Shown here: positions 21,064-33,092 of the stretch, piece by piece
Layout of the letters: every line of letters begins with the position of its first letter
Numbering within the stretch: position 1 is the first letter of the stretch
DNA from: Dysidea avara
Taxonomy: Eukaryota; Porifera; Demospongiae; Dictyoceratida; Dysideidae
Reading direction: 5' to 3'
NCBI RefSeq assembly: GCF_963678975.1
Contig: NC_089272.1
Location: forward strand, 57,420,713 to 57,484,712
DNA: 64,000 nt
Made by a program: the position numbers and the translations under genes
Notes under the pieces: generated by a model
What the model was told of the DNA's origin: nothing
The model's input: only the letters and a program-made list of their open reading frames with translations
Databases searched by the model: none

Positions 21064-23833
21064 ATGCTGCTTGTAGTGCTGCTGCAACTACATTGACTGC
21101 AAGTTCAGTGTGCAATAATGCACTTAGCGATGGATCTCGCCAAAATGCATCTGCCCTCTTCTGCAGTACTTCTGGTACATGCTACACATTGGGAAGAGCT
21201 GTTAGGACAACTTGCAGAGGTACTTCAGATTCAGTAAGTTTTTGTAACATAATATTAATTGTTTTGTAGTTTAATTGTTTACTTGTTTAGAAAATGTTGT
21301 GTGTTTGTGCATGTATATGGACACAGTATTTTTAAAGCATTTAGAAGTGTTATCTTAAAAGTGTGTAAAAATAAAAGTGGGTTGTTTTTTTGCATTATAA
21401 TATTATATTATCTGTCAGGTGTATGCTGATGTTTTCCATATATAATACCGTTTATACAATCTATAATTTGTAACAAGTGCTTTGCAAAGTAATTAGTAAT
21501 GCAAGGTACAAAAGCAGGTTTTCATATTATATTGTAATAAACTAGATATATAGTAGAATTTCATGACTCAGAATGAAATATTCCATAGCTGGTTGTATAG
21601 CTAGCTAGTTTTTGCATTAAAAAGTTGCCTTATGTTCATAAGTTACTTTGTGTCCACTGTCAGGTAAAGCAAATAAAATCAAAACAAGGTAAACACCTAA
21701 TTAACTCATCAGAAAGATTTGCATGTGAGCAGGAAGACTTTTCTCTTTATTGAAAAATGCTCCAGAACAGTGGAACAGAAGGTTATCTGTTACCATTAAA
21801 GCCTTTCAATATCTCAGGGGCTGAGAAATAAGAGAACAGAGAGGGCAACTGCCCCCCCCCCCTCCACCCACCCAATTTTAATAGTACAACAACTATTGTA
21901 CCTCTATTTAGTCCCAGCCAATTTAATTTGCTTTGGTTTAGTGGAGTTTGTAATGCAAGAATGGAAAACTACAGTACTGGGAGTGCACGAGATCGAGATA
22001 CTCTAATAGAGCAGTCACCTAACTACTCTAATAGAACATTCAGCAGAAATTAGAAGTTGGTTTATTCAATCTGCCTCCATTAACAGATGTATCTATATGT
22101 ATGATTCTATATGAAGTACCTTCATTTACTGATGTATATATCTATATACTGTACTTGCACAATATCTTAATGATAGTCGCTGTTATAAAATTTTAGCTAT
22201 TCAAGTACACGTTTATCACTGGAATTGCTCTCAGATTCAGTCTCAAAGCACTAAACTTTCAAACGTTCCTATGGGGCATGCCCCAGATACCCTCTAGTAT
22301 TGGTATGCTTTGCATGATTGATTTTAAAATACTTTGTAACTGACAGCCACTTCACATGCTTTGGAGTATTGTTCACCACCCCTACAACATCTATTACAGA
22401 TTTTAAAGTAGATTTCTTCCTTCATTGGGCTAATACAAGATAATAATTAACAGCAATTACAATTTTTATCAATAATGAAATTTGGAATGGTGGGGTGAAA
22501 AGTGAGTAGGAGAAACAATACAAAGTTTTCCTGGCCTAATATTAATGAATGTGGTATAGGACATCACATGTTTATTATAAATGAAAAAAAATTATAATCA
22601 AAACACTCAATAGTGTGTCATGCAAACAGATTCACGACAGGAAAATGTGTATTTTAGAGCATTTTGCAGTTAACTTCCATTCTGATTTAACATGTTCATT
22701 TTGTATTGTATGTCCTAAAGACAACCAATCTCCACCAATTTTCACTCTCATTAATTATTTATATTATTGTTGTCATGTAACTGCTTATGCAAACTAGCAG
22801 AATTTCCTACATATATTGGTAAACTATCAAGGTATATACAAACTTTCAGTAATGTGCTGGAAATCTGTTTAAATGTCAATGAGTTATAACTAAGGCAAAC
22901 GCCTACCACATATGCATATATATTAAACATTCATGAGTGTAGCAAGCACATTTCAAGATACTTATTGTAATAGAACCTTATAGCAAATCAACACCTTGCG
23001 CTGTCAGCAAAGCTAAATGGAACACAAAGGAAAACACAGGTAAGTCCATGAAACATGCATTGCACGTACTGTAATTTGCCAAAAGGCACCTGTTGGGCTG
23101 AAGTGATGTTGAACAGAAAACAAATCAAGCCTGTAGCCTTTGCTGTTATCAAGTTATGCTTGTCTGAAGGCATCAGTCAGTCAGGAAGTCAGTGGAAAAT
23201 TTTTGCTAAGCAACCTACTGGAAGCATTTCAGTTCATGCTGAAGGCTCGTTATACCTAACCAATACTACCAAGGCACCATTAAGGTATTGTTAGGCTGGT
23301 TTTAGGGTGATATATTTGGCCAGAAAAGTCCAAACTTTCATGATCCCTGATATACAGTACTGTCATACTGTATGATGTTTAACATATGTGACTGGGACTG
23401 CGAAATGTGGGCACATGATTTGCCTACTTTTTCAGTTTCCGTCCCTCATAACTTTTATACCATTATGGTATGGCAATGCAAGTTTTAGCCCTTAGTAAGC
23501 ATTTTAATTGGCTTTATGATGCAAGTTACAGATTGAAAACATTCTACTCTGGTACTGAGATATGGTCTGTAGAGTGGCGGGGTGTAGTTTGTGCCCACAT
23601 GCCCTGTTTTTGCAGGCCCAGTCACATACAGTAAATTTAAGTGTCAAGCTTTGTGATTCCTACTGTTAAGTATGTATTATTGACAAGTTGCTACGTAATT
23701 ACATTTTCCAAAATAGACCATACGTACTTACCTTGCTATGCTTAACAATCTCTGTGGTGGAGCTGGTGCTGTAAAAGGATTGGGAATCTTCAGTATACTA
23801 CTGGTGGCTGTGTTTGCAGTGATGTTTTACTAA
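20964..23833 (+). CDS. secreted, probably membrane-anchored Cys-containing protein (two exons recognised)
   Basis: Exon 1 runs from the ATG at 20964 to the donor after 21235 (GATTCA then GTAAGT). It encodes a signal peptide (MVLLLLYYVQDSSAF), then a run of 13 Asn from an AAC microsatellite, then Cys-spaced sequence (CSAAATTLTASSVC, FCSTSGTC). The last exon, 23717-23833, follows the acceptor CCAAAATAG and is in phase 0. It ends in a hydrophobic tail (GIFSILLVAVFAVMFY) directly before TAA, suited to a GPI signal or a membrane anchor. Middle exons may exist in the 2.5-kb gap but were not identified. The Cys pattern and the phase-0 Ser-Gly/Asp-Ser exon end resemble the gene at 12532, so the two are likely paralogues. 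Function unknown. Confidence 0.5.
21237..23386. other. intron with repeat debris
   Basis: Hairpin motifs at 21991-22045 and a GGGGCATGCCCC phrase near 22274. An open frame at 23055-23290 has no recognisable family and was not accepted as an exon. Confidence 0.4.
23387..23626. mobile_element. 240-bp TGTGAC-type MITE in the intron
   Basis: The left end TGTGACTGGGACTGCGAAAT pairs with the right end TGCAGGCCCAGTCACA. TA flanks both sides. Sister copy at 59516-59766. Confidence 0.8.
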
Positions 23834-24806
23834 ACTGATTTATATTCTGCTGAGCTACATTAGGAAACTTTAGGATACTATTGTTTTTTTGGTTGCATAC
23901 AGTTGAAATGTATATTTCATACATAATTTTCTTTTCTGATGATTTAAAATAACAAGGTGGTGGATGTGCTATATAGTTACAGGCTCCTTATCTATGGAAA
24001 CAGAGACAAAAGAGCAAAAGTACATGCAGATTAGTTTATTACTACTATTACAAAAGGTGTATATACACAATGGAGGGGAAATTTGGGGCAAATATCTAAT
24101 ACAACACTGTTTAAGTGCTATCCATGCATGGGACTGTACAAAGCATGTACAGAGAAGCTGTTTATGGTGCTAGTTTCATTTAAGTTTAGAGAAAGTGTAA
24201 TGATGCATTCTGCCCACTGTCTTTTTGATTTACCAGGTATCCACAAAAATATTTTCATGAACAATCAAGATATTCTAATAGAACACTCAACAGCTTGGAA
24301 GAGTAGAATCATCACAATACTGTGTGCTCAAGTTTGTGGTTACTACTCAATAAGACAACATTGGTATACTGATGATACACCTAGTGTTTAGACAACTGAG
24401 ACATTATTTGACTCTTACTGTCACCAAACATAGCTAACTAGTGAAGTTTTCTCTTAGACCACCTGCATTAATTTCAGCCTGGTTGTACATGTGCCTCTCC
24501 ATGTATATTTGTGATTCAGCAGACATAATGTACCTGAGCAACACGCAATGTGTTCAGTGCAATTTTAATACAAGAATAGAGACATACCACATACTGTATT
24601 ATATCATTGATGGTACAAAAATAAATATAAGCTTTCATCTTTTGTATTCAAGTGATTAAAAAATAAATGTATAGTGCATGGGTCACATACAGAATGTTTA
24701 TACCACATTAATTCCCATACATTAGACACACCTGAAAATCATTGCCTACTAAATATTTACATCCCTATTATTAACCCTCCATATTGATTACACACTGATT
24801 GGTTCT
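23834..24806. other. non-coding downstream region
   Basis: Probable 3' flank of the secreted-protein gene. One degraded hairpin motif at 24269-24290. No gene recognised. Confidence 0.35.
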
Positions 24807-25639
24807 ATCTATATCAAAACAGCCAAGCTGTGAATAAAGGATGCAGGGCCAGTCCAGGGTGAAAAAGGTATGAAATCCAAGGTGACAGCCAAGAGATGGT
24901 TATGATGGTAGGTTAATGGCAAAATTTTAACAACAATTCAGGCTGAATCCCAATGATTGTCATTATTATAATTTTTGCCATACAGTCAATTTCTTGGCTG
25001 CCACCTAGGATTTCATATCTTTTTTACCATGGCTTTTTTAGGGGCCACACCCTTTTTCGCAGTTTGGTTGTTTTGGTATAGATATCACTCTTTGTATTTG
25101 TATACTCCAAAGTCAGCCTGGCTGACTTTGGAACTTCTTTCACTTGTCTTTAGGCTTGAATCAATTATGCTTTGAAAATAACCTTTGAGCAGTGCTCAAA
25201 ACTCCAGTCAAAATTATATTTTCAAAATCAAGATTATGCCCTAAAATAGGCTATTTTATTAGAGTATATCTTAGAGCTGTATTAGAGTAAGTGACTGCTG
25301 TTTTAGAGTAAGTGACTGCTTAGTTGTAATTCTATTCAGGCTTCAAAACCATTGAGTCCTGAGCTGTAAAGCTTTAATAGTGAAACTTTCCACAGTAAGT
25401 ATGCAGCTGAAAACTTCTTTAATTTATGTGGTGCCCAATGTAAATGGTCAGCTATAGGGATTAACCATTACTTATTTGTGACCGAATTTGACAAAACAAG
25501 GCTTCCACACACATCCACTTTTATGACTTTGGAGCACCATAAGGAGTATGCCATTGGTTTAAAATTTTGACCTCTTTTTGTATATGTATACCCCAAAGCA
25601 TAGGCAGCCTTTAGGGCTTTTTAACCTATCATTTTTTTC

Positions 25640-26660
25640 TTTACCACAGGAAGAAGAAAAGATGAAGCAGGGTGATTTCTTTGTAGCTGAACTGTCTACA
25701 AGGTGATCCTTCTAGCTGATCTCTCTACCGGATGACTTGTTTGTAGCTGAACTCTCTACAGGGTGATTTGTTTGTAGCTGAACTCTCTACAAGGTAACTT
25801 CTTCTAGCTGATCTTTCTACAGGACGATTTGTTTGTAGCTGAATTCTCTACAGGGTGATTTGTTTGCAGCTGAACTTTCTACATGGTAGTTTCTTTGTAG
25901 CTGAACTCTCTACAATGTAACTTCTTATAGCTGAACTCTCTACAGGGTGACTTGTTTCTAGTTGATCTCTCTACAGGGTGACTTGTTTCTAGCTGAACTC
26001 TCTACAGGTGATTTGTTTGCAGCTGAACTCTCTTACATGGTGGTGTCTTTGTAGCTGAACTCTCTACAAGGTGACTTCTTCTAGCTGATCTCTCTACAGG
26101 ATGACTTGTTTCACTGTACCATTACATATCCTTGAAGACAGTAATCGAAAGTCTTTCCGGCATCACCTTTATAATTACTTATGTGTCAAGGAACTTCTTA
26201 ATCACTGTTTTGTGTTTTGTTGTGTACTTTTTAGTTTGTAGTGTACTGCAGGTATATGTATATGTATGTTTGTTTTTGTAGGCGGACACCTTGTACAGGC
26301 TTTGCCTTTTGTGTATGCCTTTCTTTTTGGTAAATTGATAATAATAACTGAACTCTCTACAGGGTGATCTGTTCATAGCGGAACTTTCTACTGGGTGATT
26401 TGTTTGCAGCTGAACTCTCTACACGATGGTTTCTTTGTAAGTGAACTCTCTACAAGGTAACTTCTTCCAGCTGATCTCTCTACAGGGAAATTTGTTTGTA
26501 GCTGAATTCTCTACAGGGTGATTTGTTTGCAGCTGAACTCTCTACATGATGGTTTCTTTGTAACTGAACTCTCTATTAAGTACCTTCTTCTAGCTGATCT
26601 GACTACAGGGTGACTTGTTTGTAGCTGAATTCCCTACAGAATAACTTGTAATGTAATATA
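25640..26660. repeat. minisatellite array, about 31-bp unit
   Basis: Units of the form AGCTGAACTCTCTACAGGGT plus GATTTGTTTGT are repeated in tandem with substitutions. It is the reverse complement of the array at 54640-57600. Interrupted by a non-homologous insert at 26112-26347. A two-unit remnant is also present at about 30420-30465. Confidence 0.92.
26112..26347 (+). mobile_element. LINE-tail-like insert in the minisatellite
   Basis: About 236 bp unlike the flanking units, ending in AATTGATAATAATAA immediately before a minisatellite unit resumes. The AT-rich repeated tail suggests a 5'-truncated retrotransposon end. No TSD could be defined. Confidence 0.45.
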
Positions 26661-27696
26661 ATTGAGTAAATTATAAACGCAGCTGAATACTTTATTAGGG
26701 TGACTGTTCTATTAGAGTATCTCGATCTCGCATTTGCTACACGTAGTTGCCTTTCGAATCATAACTCAGCGGTTTGTAATCCGATTCTTCTGTACTACTG
26801 CAAGGACTTTCTATTATGATTATTCCAGCTAGATACTGATTTTCAGCTCGTTACTCTAAGCAGTTTGCCTGGTAGACACGAAAACTAATAGTTTTTTTCA
26901 TAAAAATCGATCGCGTAATTTTGACACAGGTTGGGTTTTGTGTCATATCTCCATGGTCTTTATCCCAATTCCTTTCAAACCACAAAAAGGCACTCCTACG
27001 ATGGTTGCTCCATCTACATATCAATTTTCAACTGATTCTTCCAAGGGGTTTACCCTGTAGGCGTGACAGACCTTCGGCCTTATTTTACGCAAATAATCGG
27101 TCATAACTCCGTGAATGTTCATCGGATCCCTATCAAAGTTGGTACGGAGATCCGCCTTAATGAGCCCTTCAAGTGTACCAAATTTCAGCCCAATCCGAGC
27201 ACGCATTCGTGTTTTATGGCGAATTTTGCAAAGTGTGCGAAATCAGTGGCGGTGTCACAGTGATATATGTTTCCCCGGGTAACGTGTTTCCCGCACACAT
27301 ATCCCTAGGGATCCGTGTTTCCCCGCACACATATCACTAACTCGCTAGCGACCTACAAGTCACAGTGATATGTGTTTCCCCGGGTAATATGTTTCCCCTT
27401 TAAAGTCATGTGCAACGTACGTAGTGTTAGCATAGGCGCGCATGCGCTTTTAATAATCATAGCTAGTCATTGCACTTACCTATACTACTAATACTATAAT
27501 TATACATGTTGATGGAGGAAATCAAGCCATTCACTGGCATTCAACTAGAACTGCTAAACTGTGCTGTGATTTGGCTATGTAGCTATATATAACATCAGTT
27601 TAATAAAACAGTAGCTACAAGTACATGTACACAATAAAAATACTATATCTCTAGCTATATAGAGTAAATCATGTGATTGCAGCTACGTATAACTAA

Positions 27697-29293
27697 TCAA
27701 TGTACAAATTGCTCAATATTATGCTTAGTCTTGTAGCATTCTACACAGAGAAATGTGCTCTTCTTTGCTTCAGCAATGGTGGTGTTTGCACAATGCGCGT
27801 GTGTCCAACATTTGCATTGGTCACATTTTATCTGTAGAAAAGAGTTGCAAAAGATCAAGCTGCATAATATATATTTACTTTATACATACCCAGTCACAGT
27901 AGTCAAGGTGGCTTAAGCTAATGTCTGAAGCGCCACACATCACACACCTTTCCTTCATATCCACTATAAGATTAAATAGTTATTCATCATGCATGCATGC
28001 ATGCAAGACTAATGCTGCAATTGCATACCTGAATGGGACAAAATTGTGATTGCAATGTCAATCCTTGCCTGCATAATGTCCATACTGCTGAGTTGTTCAG
28101 CAATCTACATAAAGAAAGTAATTGTTAATATATTCGTGTATATAGCTATACCATTAAGCTTTATACGTCTACCTTCAATGAAAAGACTCCACAGTTGAAA
28201 GGATCAAATTGTATCTTCTTGCTCAGTTCATGAACTTTAAACTTGTCTATACTAACATCATCAGAAATCATGAAATCGCCCCTTGTCTTGAAATATTTCC
28301 TGTGTGTATATATGCACATGTGCATAAAACCATAATCGTATGCCAAATTATTTGCATGCATAAACAATTACCCACTTTAATGTAGCAAAGGTACCACGTA
28401 AAGCACGGGATGGTCCAAATGGATCAAAGTAGTAAAAGTGCTTTGATTCCAGGTCAATAGCCTAACAGTGTGTACATCAATACCTAATGTGATTTTATTG
28501 CTTAATTAATTAGCTTACAATAAATATCCAATGATTACTATCTTGATTGTAACACCCAACCAGATATTTCTTCTGATGTAAACTTTCCTGTATAAGGTGA
28601 CATATCACGCATCTTCAACATTGCACACAGGAGTATACTTACCCTGGATAATAGATAAGATCTGTGGCATACAGCTGAGCAGTTTATTATTGTTTTCAGT
28701 GTCTGGCTGGGGATGACAAAACAATTGCCATGTATATCTGCTAACAGCCTCAGATATCCATTAATAATCTAAAGAAGTGTTATATGTATAACACAAACAA
28801 GACATTTACGTAACAGCGTGTGGTTCTGTAAATAGCTATACATACCTCATCATTTAAGTAACAATTCTGCTTCAGGATGTGAAAGTTCCCATGATGGATG
28901 GAGAAATGGTTTATTCTTGCTTTTATCGCATGGCATGGCTGCCCTTTCCAAATGCATTCAAGTTGCTTCTAAAAGATACACAACACAATATCTGTTTTGT
29001 ATTATATCATTATGTAATACATGTGGTTCTGAGCCTTCTTTATTTGTAATCAGTGTAAGATTACTCAATGGGCGAGTTGTCTTTTGGTCTGTTTTCTAAT
29101 ATATATAGAGAGACAGTAGATTATACAGTTCTGTAAAAAACATAATTATAGTGACACAAAAATACAGTGATTGTACATATACACATAAAGTACCAGCAAG
29201 GCTAACATATCCTTCATATGTACTAACCTGTATAGCTGCCTTTACTTTGGAAGTGGTTTTGGACTTTTCAACTTTCACTACATCTTGCTTTGC
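27697..29293 (-). CDS. Ulp1-like (C48) cysteine protease with C-terminal PHD finger, gene 1
   Basis: Assembled by hand on the minus strand. Exons, 5' to 3': 29293-29228, 28968-28846, 28768-28643, 28587-28519, 28461-28376, 28299-28173, 28104-28029, 27963-27890, 27831-27697. All introns are GT-AG and the phases join; the donor at 28376 is GTGGGT. The protein shows the Ulp1 landmarks in order: YLNDEIINGYLRLL; catalytic His in SNHWIFI; Asp in FYYFDPFGPS; the oxyanion Gln in KKIQFD; and the nucleophile in PFNCGVFSLK. A zinc finger follows (RCVMC, YCDW, KCDQCKCWTHAHC, FLCVEC), which is PHD-like, then a stop. Such proteases cut SUMO-like or similar modifiers, and PHD fingers commonly read histone tails. 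The N-terminus beyond 29293 is unresolved, so the copy may be incomplete. It lies wholly inside a TIR transposon. Confidence 0.78.
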
Positions 29294-29644
29294 CTATATA
29301 TTCACATTAATGCTAGCTATCACACATATAGTTGCACTAACTTTGCCTTAGTGAGCGAGTTGGTTATATACAGCTAGTCTATATAGCTCAAAATACAATA
29401 AACGTTATTATTTTTCTTTACTGGCTCATACATGCAGTCAGCGGCGGAAGAAGTAGTTGATATGAGGGGGGACTGGGCTGACCCATGCAGACTTATTTCT
29501 ATAGTTTGGTAAAGTGAGACCAAAAAAAAAAAAGGTCACAACCAACTGACAAGAGCTTTCCACCTCACCAGCTACCATTTCTAGCTGATAAACTACATCC
29601 ACCAGTAGTTACAAAACCCGTCTAGTAAAACTAAGGATCCTTCC

Positions 29645-30175
29645 TCTGATGTACTTGTTCGAGTTACAAGATATATTATTTGCAATCAAATCAATCAAGG
29701 TACAATCTAAACAGTTCAATATTCATGATCATATCAACTTCAGCTCAGCTAATACTAGATCCGGCACCAGCAACAAATTGATCATCCCTCATCATTTAAA
29801 TAACGTATCTAGACATTCTTATTTCCATAGATTACCAACTCTCTGGAATGCCATGCCTATCCTTAACTTGGATCTAACGTTTCCTCTGCTAAAATCAAAA
29901 CTAAAAACTTTTCTCTGGGATCATTTTATAACTAACTTTGAAGATAACAACAATTGCTCATTACACTATCTCTGTCCTTGCTCAAGATGCCACCAGTCAC
30001 GTCCACCCACCTCAAACCTGAACTACTTGTAGAATCTGTATGTATGTGTGTATATAAGTAAGTAAGTAGGTAAATAAGTAATGTAATGTAATGTACTTTC
30101 GCGGCTGTTGGTACATGTTACCAACAGACCTTTGGTGTGTTTACACCATAAAGCAATAATAATAATAATAATAAT
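29645..30175 (+). mobile_element. non-LTR retrotransposon 3' end inside element 1
   Basis: The frame 29649-30032 ends a retroelement polyprotein (FSSANTRSGTSNKLIIPHHL, SYFHRLPTLWNAMP, LLKSKLKTFLWDHF). A UTR with the hairpin GGTACATGTTACC and an AAT tail follow. It differs from the CR1/L2-like copies elsewhere in the window. A hairpin motif cluster lies just downstream at 30210-30242. Confidence 0.7.
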
Positions 30176-30836
30176 AATTACATAGCTCGCTACACACTGA
30201 CTACTTCATTAGAGTGACTGCTCTATTAGAGTATCTCGATCTTTATCACGGTTTTCAGCCCCACTCCAAGAAAGATAATTTCGGTGTGATATCATTCTGA
30301 GCCCCCCCCCCTTTCCGCCGCCTATGCGTGCAGTACACAGTCTCTTCTAAATTGACTGTCACAGTATGGCTGGCTAGTATAATGCTTATATAGTAGCTAT
30401 ATAGCTAGTTATATTATACAGGGTGATATTTTCGTAGCTGAACTCTCTACAGGGTGACTTGTTTCTAGCTAGCTAACTATATACATGTAATAAGCATGGG
30501 TGTCTATTAGCTAGATATAGCTATATATCTACTGAATGGTTGGATCGCGTACTCAGTGTTTGCAACTAGCCATAGGGCCTTGGAGTTACTGCACGTTGGC
30601 TATAACTTAGTGGGAAACACGGATCCCTGGTGATATATGTGCGGGGAAACACAAATCCCTATAGGGATATGTGTGCGGTGAAATATATTTTAAAAATCGC
30701 TACGGGAAACACATATCACTGACAGCTTTTGGTGGGAAACACGGATCCCTAGTGATATGTGTGCGGGGAAACACGGATCCCTAGGGATATGTGTGCGGGA
30801 AACACGTTACCCGGGGAAACATATATCACTGTGACA

Positions 30837-32933
30837 GCGGATCTAGAAATTTTCAGAGGGGGTTTCAGATTGCACTTAATTTCAGCCTACGTAGCTATAA
30901 GTCGAAGACCAAAAAAAAAAAGTCACAACCAGCTGTCGAAAGCCGTAATTGTGATCTCAAAGGCTAAGGTATGAAGTTTTTCGCCAGTAGATAGTCCTTC
31001 TATAACACACTATAGCTATATAACTCGTGGCGAATTTATGGACCAAAAGCAGACCCGACAAGTTGAAGGCGAGTTTGATATCCAGATGTCTGTACTGATC
31101 CGTGAACAACAGGGAAGTGCTTTGGGGGGGTTCTTGAACTCTGGAATGACGAGTAGGGAACTGAATGTGTGATGTATGTCTGTTTTGTGAGATTTCAGTC
31201 TATTTCCTGCCTCTGACAGACTGTTTTGTGGTCTGGTGCTTTCATTTACCATTCTCGTCCATTTTGTAGTCTATGTGTGATGTATGTCGGTTTTGTGAGA
31301 TTTCAGTCTATTTCCTGCCTCTGACAGGCTGTTTTGTGGTCATACATCACACATTCAGCTCCCTGCTCGTCTGTCCAGAGTGCAAGAACTCCCCAAAGCA
31401 CTTCCCTGTTGTTCACGGATCAGTACAGACGTCTGGGGTGGTTATACAGGCCGCCAGAGAATGGTCCACCAAAAGCAGACCCGACAAGTTGAAGGCGAGT
31501 TTGATATGGAAATTGTTAGCCTGATAGTGCAGCAACTTCATGCTGGTGTTATCTCACTTTTGCCTTTTGCGCCCATATGGTTGATTTTGCTAAATATGGT
31601 CACAAATATGGACATGTTGCATTGACACTTACGATACTTATATAGAAATGCACAGTAGTAAACTTATACTTGTATGCCATGTATGTAGCTCAAAATCACT
31701 GAAAATAAACATTTCGCATACTGCATTTAGCAAACTGATAGTGGAAGAGGCAGGGTCGGATTTAGGGAGGGGCCCCCTTTCCTTTCTAAGTTAGTACTTG
31801 GCCAATAAAACCTTAAATCTTCTATGTGTATCAAAAGTAGTGTTGCACCGATAATCGGTTGAAGTATCGGTAACAACCGATATTAGCTAATTTAATTTTA
31901 CAAGTATTTAAAAAAAAAAATTTTTTTTTAATTCCGGCCCTAATGGCACTCCCATCCTCCCCGATCTCTAGCTAGAAGTTAAACCTAATAAATGACAAAA
32001 AGCAGAAGAAAGAAAAAGCAGCTAAACCTACAGAGCCTACACAGGCCTACAAAAACACCGCATGGACCGCCAGCATACACACAGCAAAACCCCCGGACAG
32101 GGGCCTTAACAAGAAAGCCCTGCAGACTACTGACACTGCACAAAAAGTAAGATGTCCTGCTTGTGTCAGCATGTAGGAAATTTTTTTAATGATTTCCTTT
32201 AGAATTTCCTATTTGAGTTATCATGCAGGAAATGTTTTTGAACATTTTCTGTACAATTTCCTGTTATTGTCACATTGCAGTAAATTGTTTTAACATTTAC
32301 AAGAAATGTAGATAAAATCAGTATTAAGATTTTCACCACATTCATGACTAGTGCAAATGCAGCTGTAAACTGATCAAATGGATACTGCAGGTTTCTTATG
32401 CTTAGCTCAGTGTAATACTGAGCCAAAACTTGGTTCTCAACACAACATAGGCTTTCAACATCATATAACAGAGTGTCTCTACAACAATGTGTAACACTGT
32501 AACCCATATTATGCTGCTGCAATAACATTTTAGTGGTATATGAATTGTTATACTAAGGAAGCTCTATTTTACTTTTAAAATTAACTTTACGTTATGCCAG
32601 AATTGTATCTAAATTAACTACACCATATTTCTCAGTGACTTACCGTGCTACAGAAAAAAGAAGCTATGGCATACAGTGATGATACTCAACCATTTAGGGC
32701 TTTCAACATGACAATGTAAACAGTCAACACATGGAGCTAGATAGTTATGTACTGTATGCCAAGGTAAATATTACATGAATTTATGGCCTTAATTGTGTGT
32801 TGCACTTTGTTTCTTTGTACAATATGGATGTTAGAATTTGTCATGAATAGTGACAGACAGCTGGGGAGTATGGCGTTGTGACAAAGTGTTTATTTTAGTA
32901 AATATCTAGCGATGGCTTTACTTACTGTTTCAG
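30837..32933. repeat. repeat-rich region with a foldback at 31038-31500
   Basis: An inverted repeat pairs about 31075-31170 with 31342-31440 (AACAACAGGGAAGTGCTTTG against CAAAGCACTTCCCTGTTGTT). The spacer contains two direct copies of a segment of about 65 bp (TTTTGTGAGATTTCAGTCTA...). GACCAAAAGCAGACCCGACA occurs at 31038, and a near copy flanks the far side at about 31467. A MITE-end fragment (GTGTTGCACCGATAATCGGT) occurs at 31847. No accepted gene. Confidence 0.65.
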
Positions 32934-33092
32934 CGGTTCACCATCTTCATGCAATGTACTTTAATGTATGCTACAATGATATACCTGGATTCGTGGAAAG
33001 GTACTGATTACTACGATAAAATAACCTGCACTTGGTTGCCAGGAGATAAAAAAGAAATAGTGCATTTCGTGAATAAAAATAATAAAGGAAAT
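32934..33092 (+). CDS. isolated internal exon candidate
   Basis: Between a good acceptor (TTACTGTTTCAG) and a good donor (GTAAGTGG), 53 codons are open. They read like protein: FTIFMQCTLMYATMIYLDSW, then GTDYYDKITCTWLPGDKKEI. No family was recognised and no partner exon was found. May be part of an unidentified gene or a relic. Confidence 0.35.

Larger units (their letters stand above)
24807..27240 (-). mobile_element. minisatellite/palindrome composite element, copy B (reversed)
   Basis: In reverse orientation it matches 53769-58140: a conserved leader of about 600 bp (26735-27240), a hairpin motif (26700-26732), a minisatellite (25640-26660), a tail (25130-25640), and a terminal inverted repeat with arms at about 24810-24955 and 24975-25090. 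Here the palindrome is worn and partly deleted. No transposase gene is seen. Confidence 0.75.
27253..30836 (-). mobile_element. TIR transposon carrying a Ulp1-PHD gene (element 1)
   Basis: The terminal 87 bp at 27253-27339 and the reverse complement of 30750-30836 are identical, beginning TGTCACAGTGATATATGTTT. GCGG stands directly outside both ends (27249-27252 and 30837-30840), a 4-bp TSD. The flanks rejoin as AGTGGCGGATCTAGA, a plausible empty site. Further copies of the subterminal blocks (GGGAAACACGGATCCC, GATATGTGTGCGGGG) lie inside both ends. Cargo: a nine-exon minus-strand protease/PHD gene (27697-29293) and a later LINE insertion (29645-30175). TGT-starting TIRs with 4-bp TSDs resemble the Ginger group, as far as I recall it. 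No integrase or other transposase was found. Confidence 0.85.
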
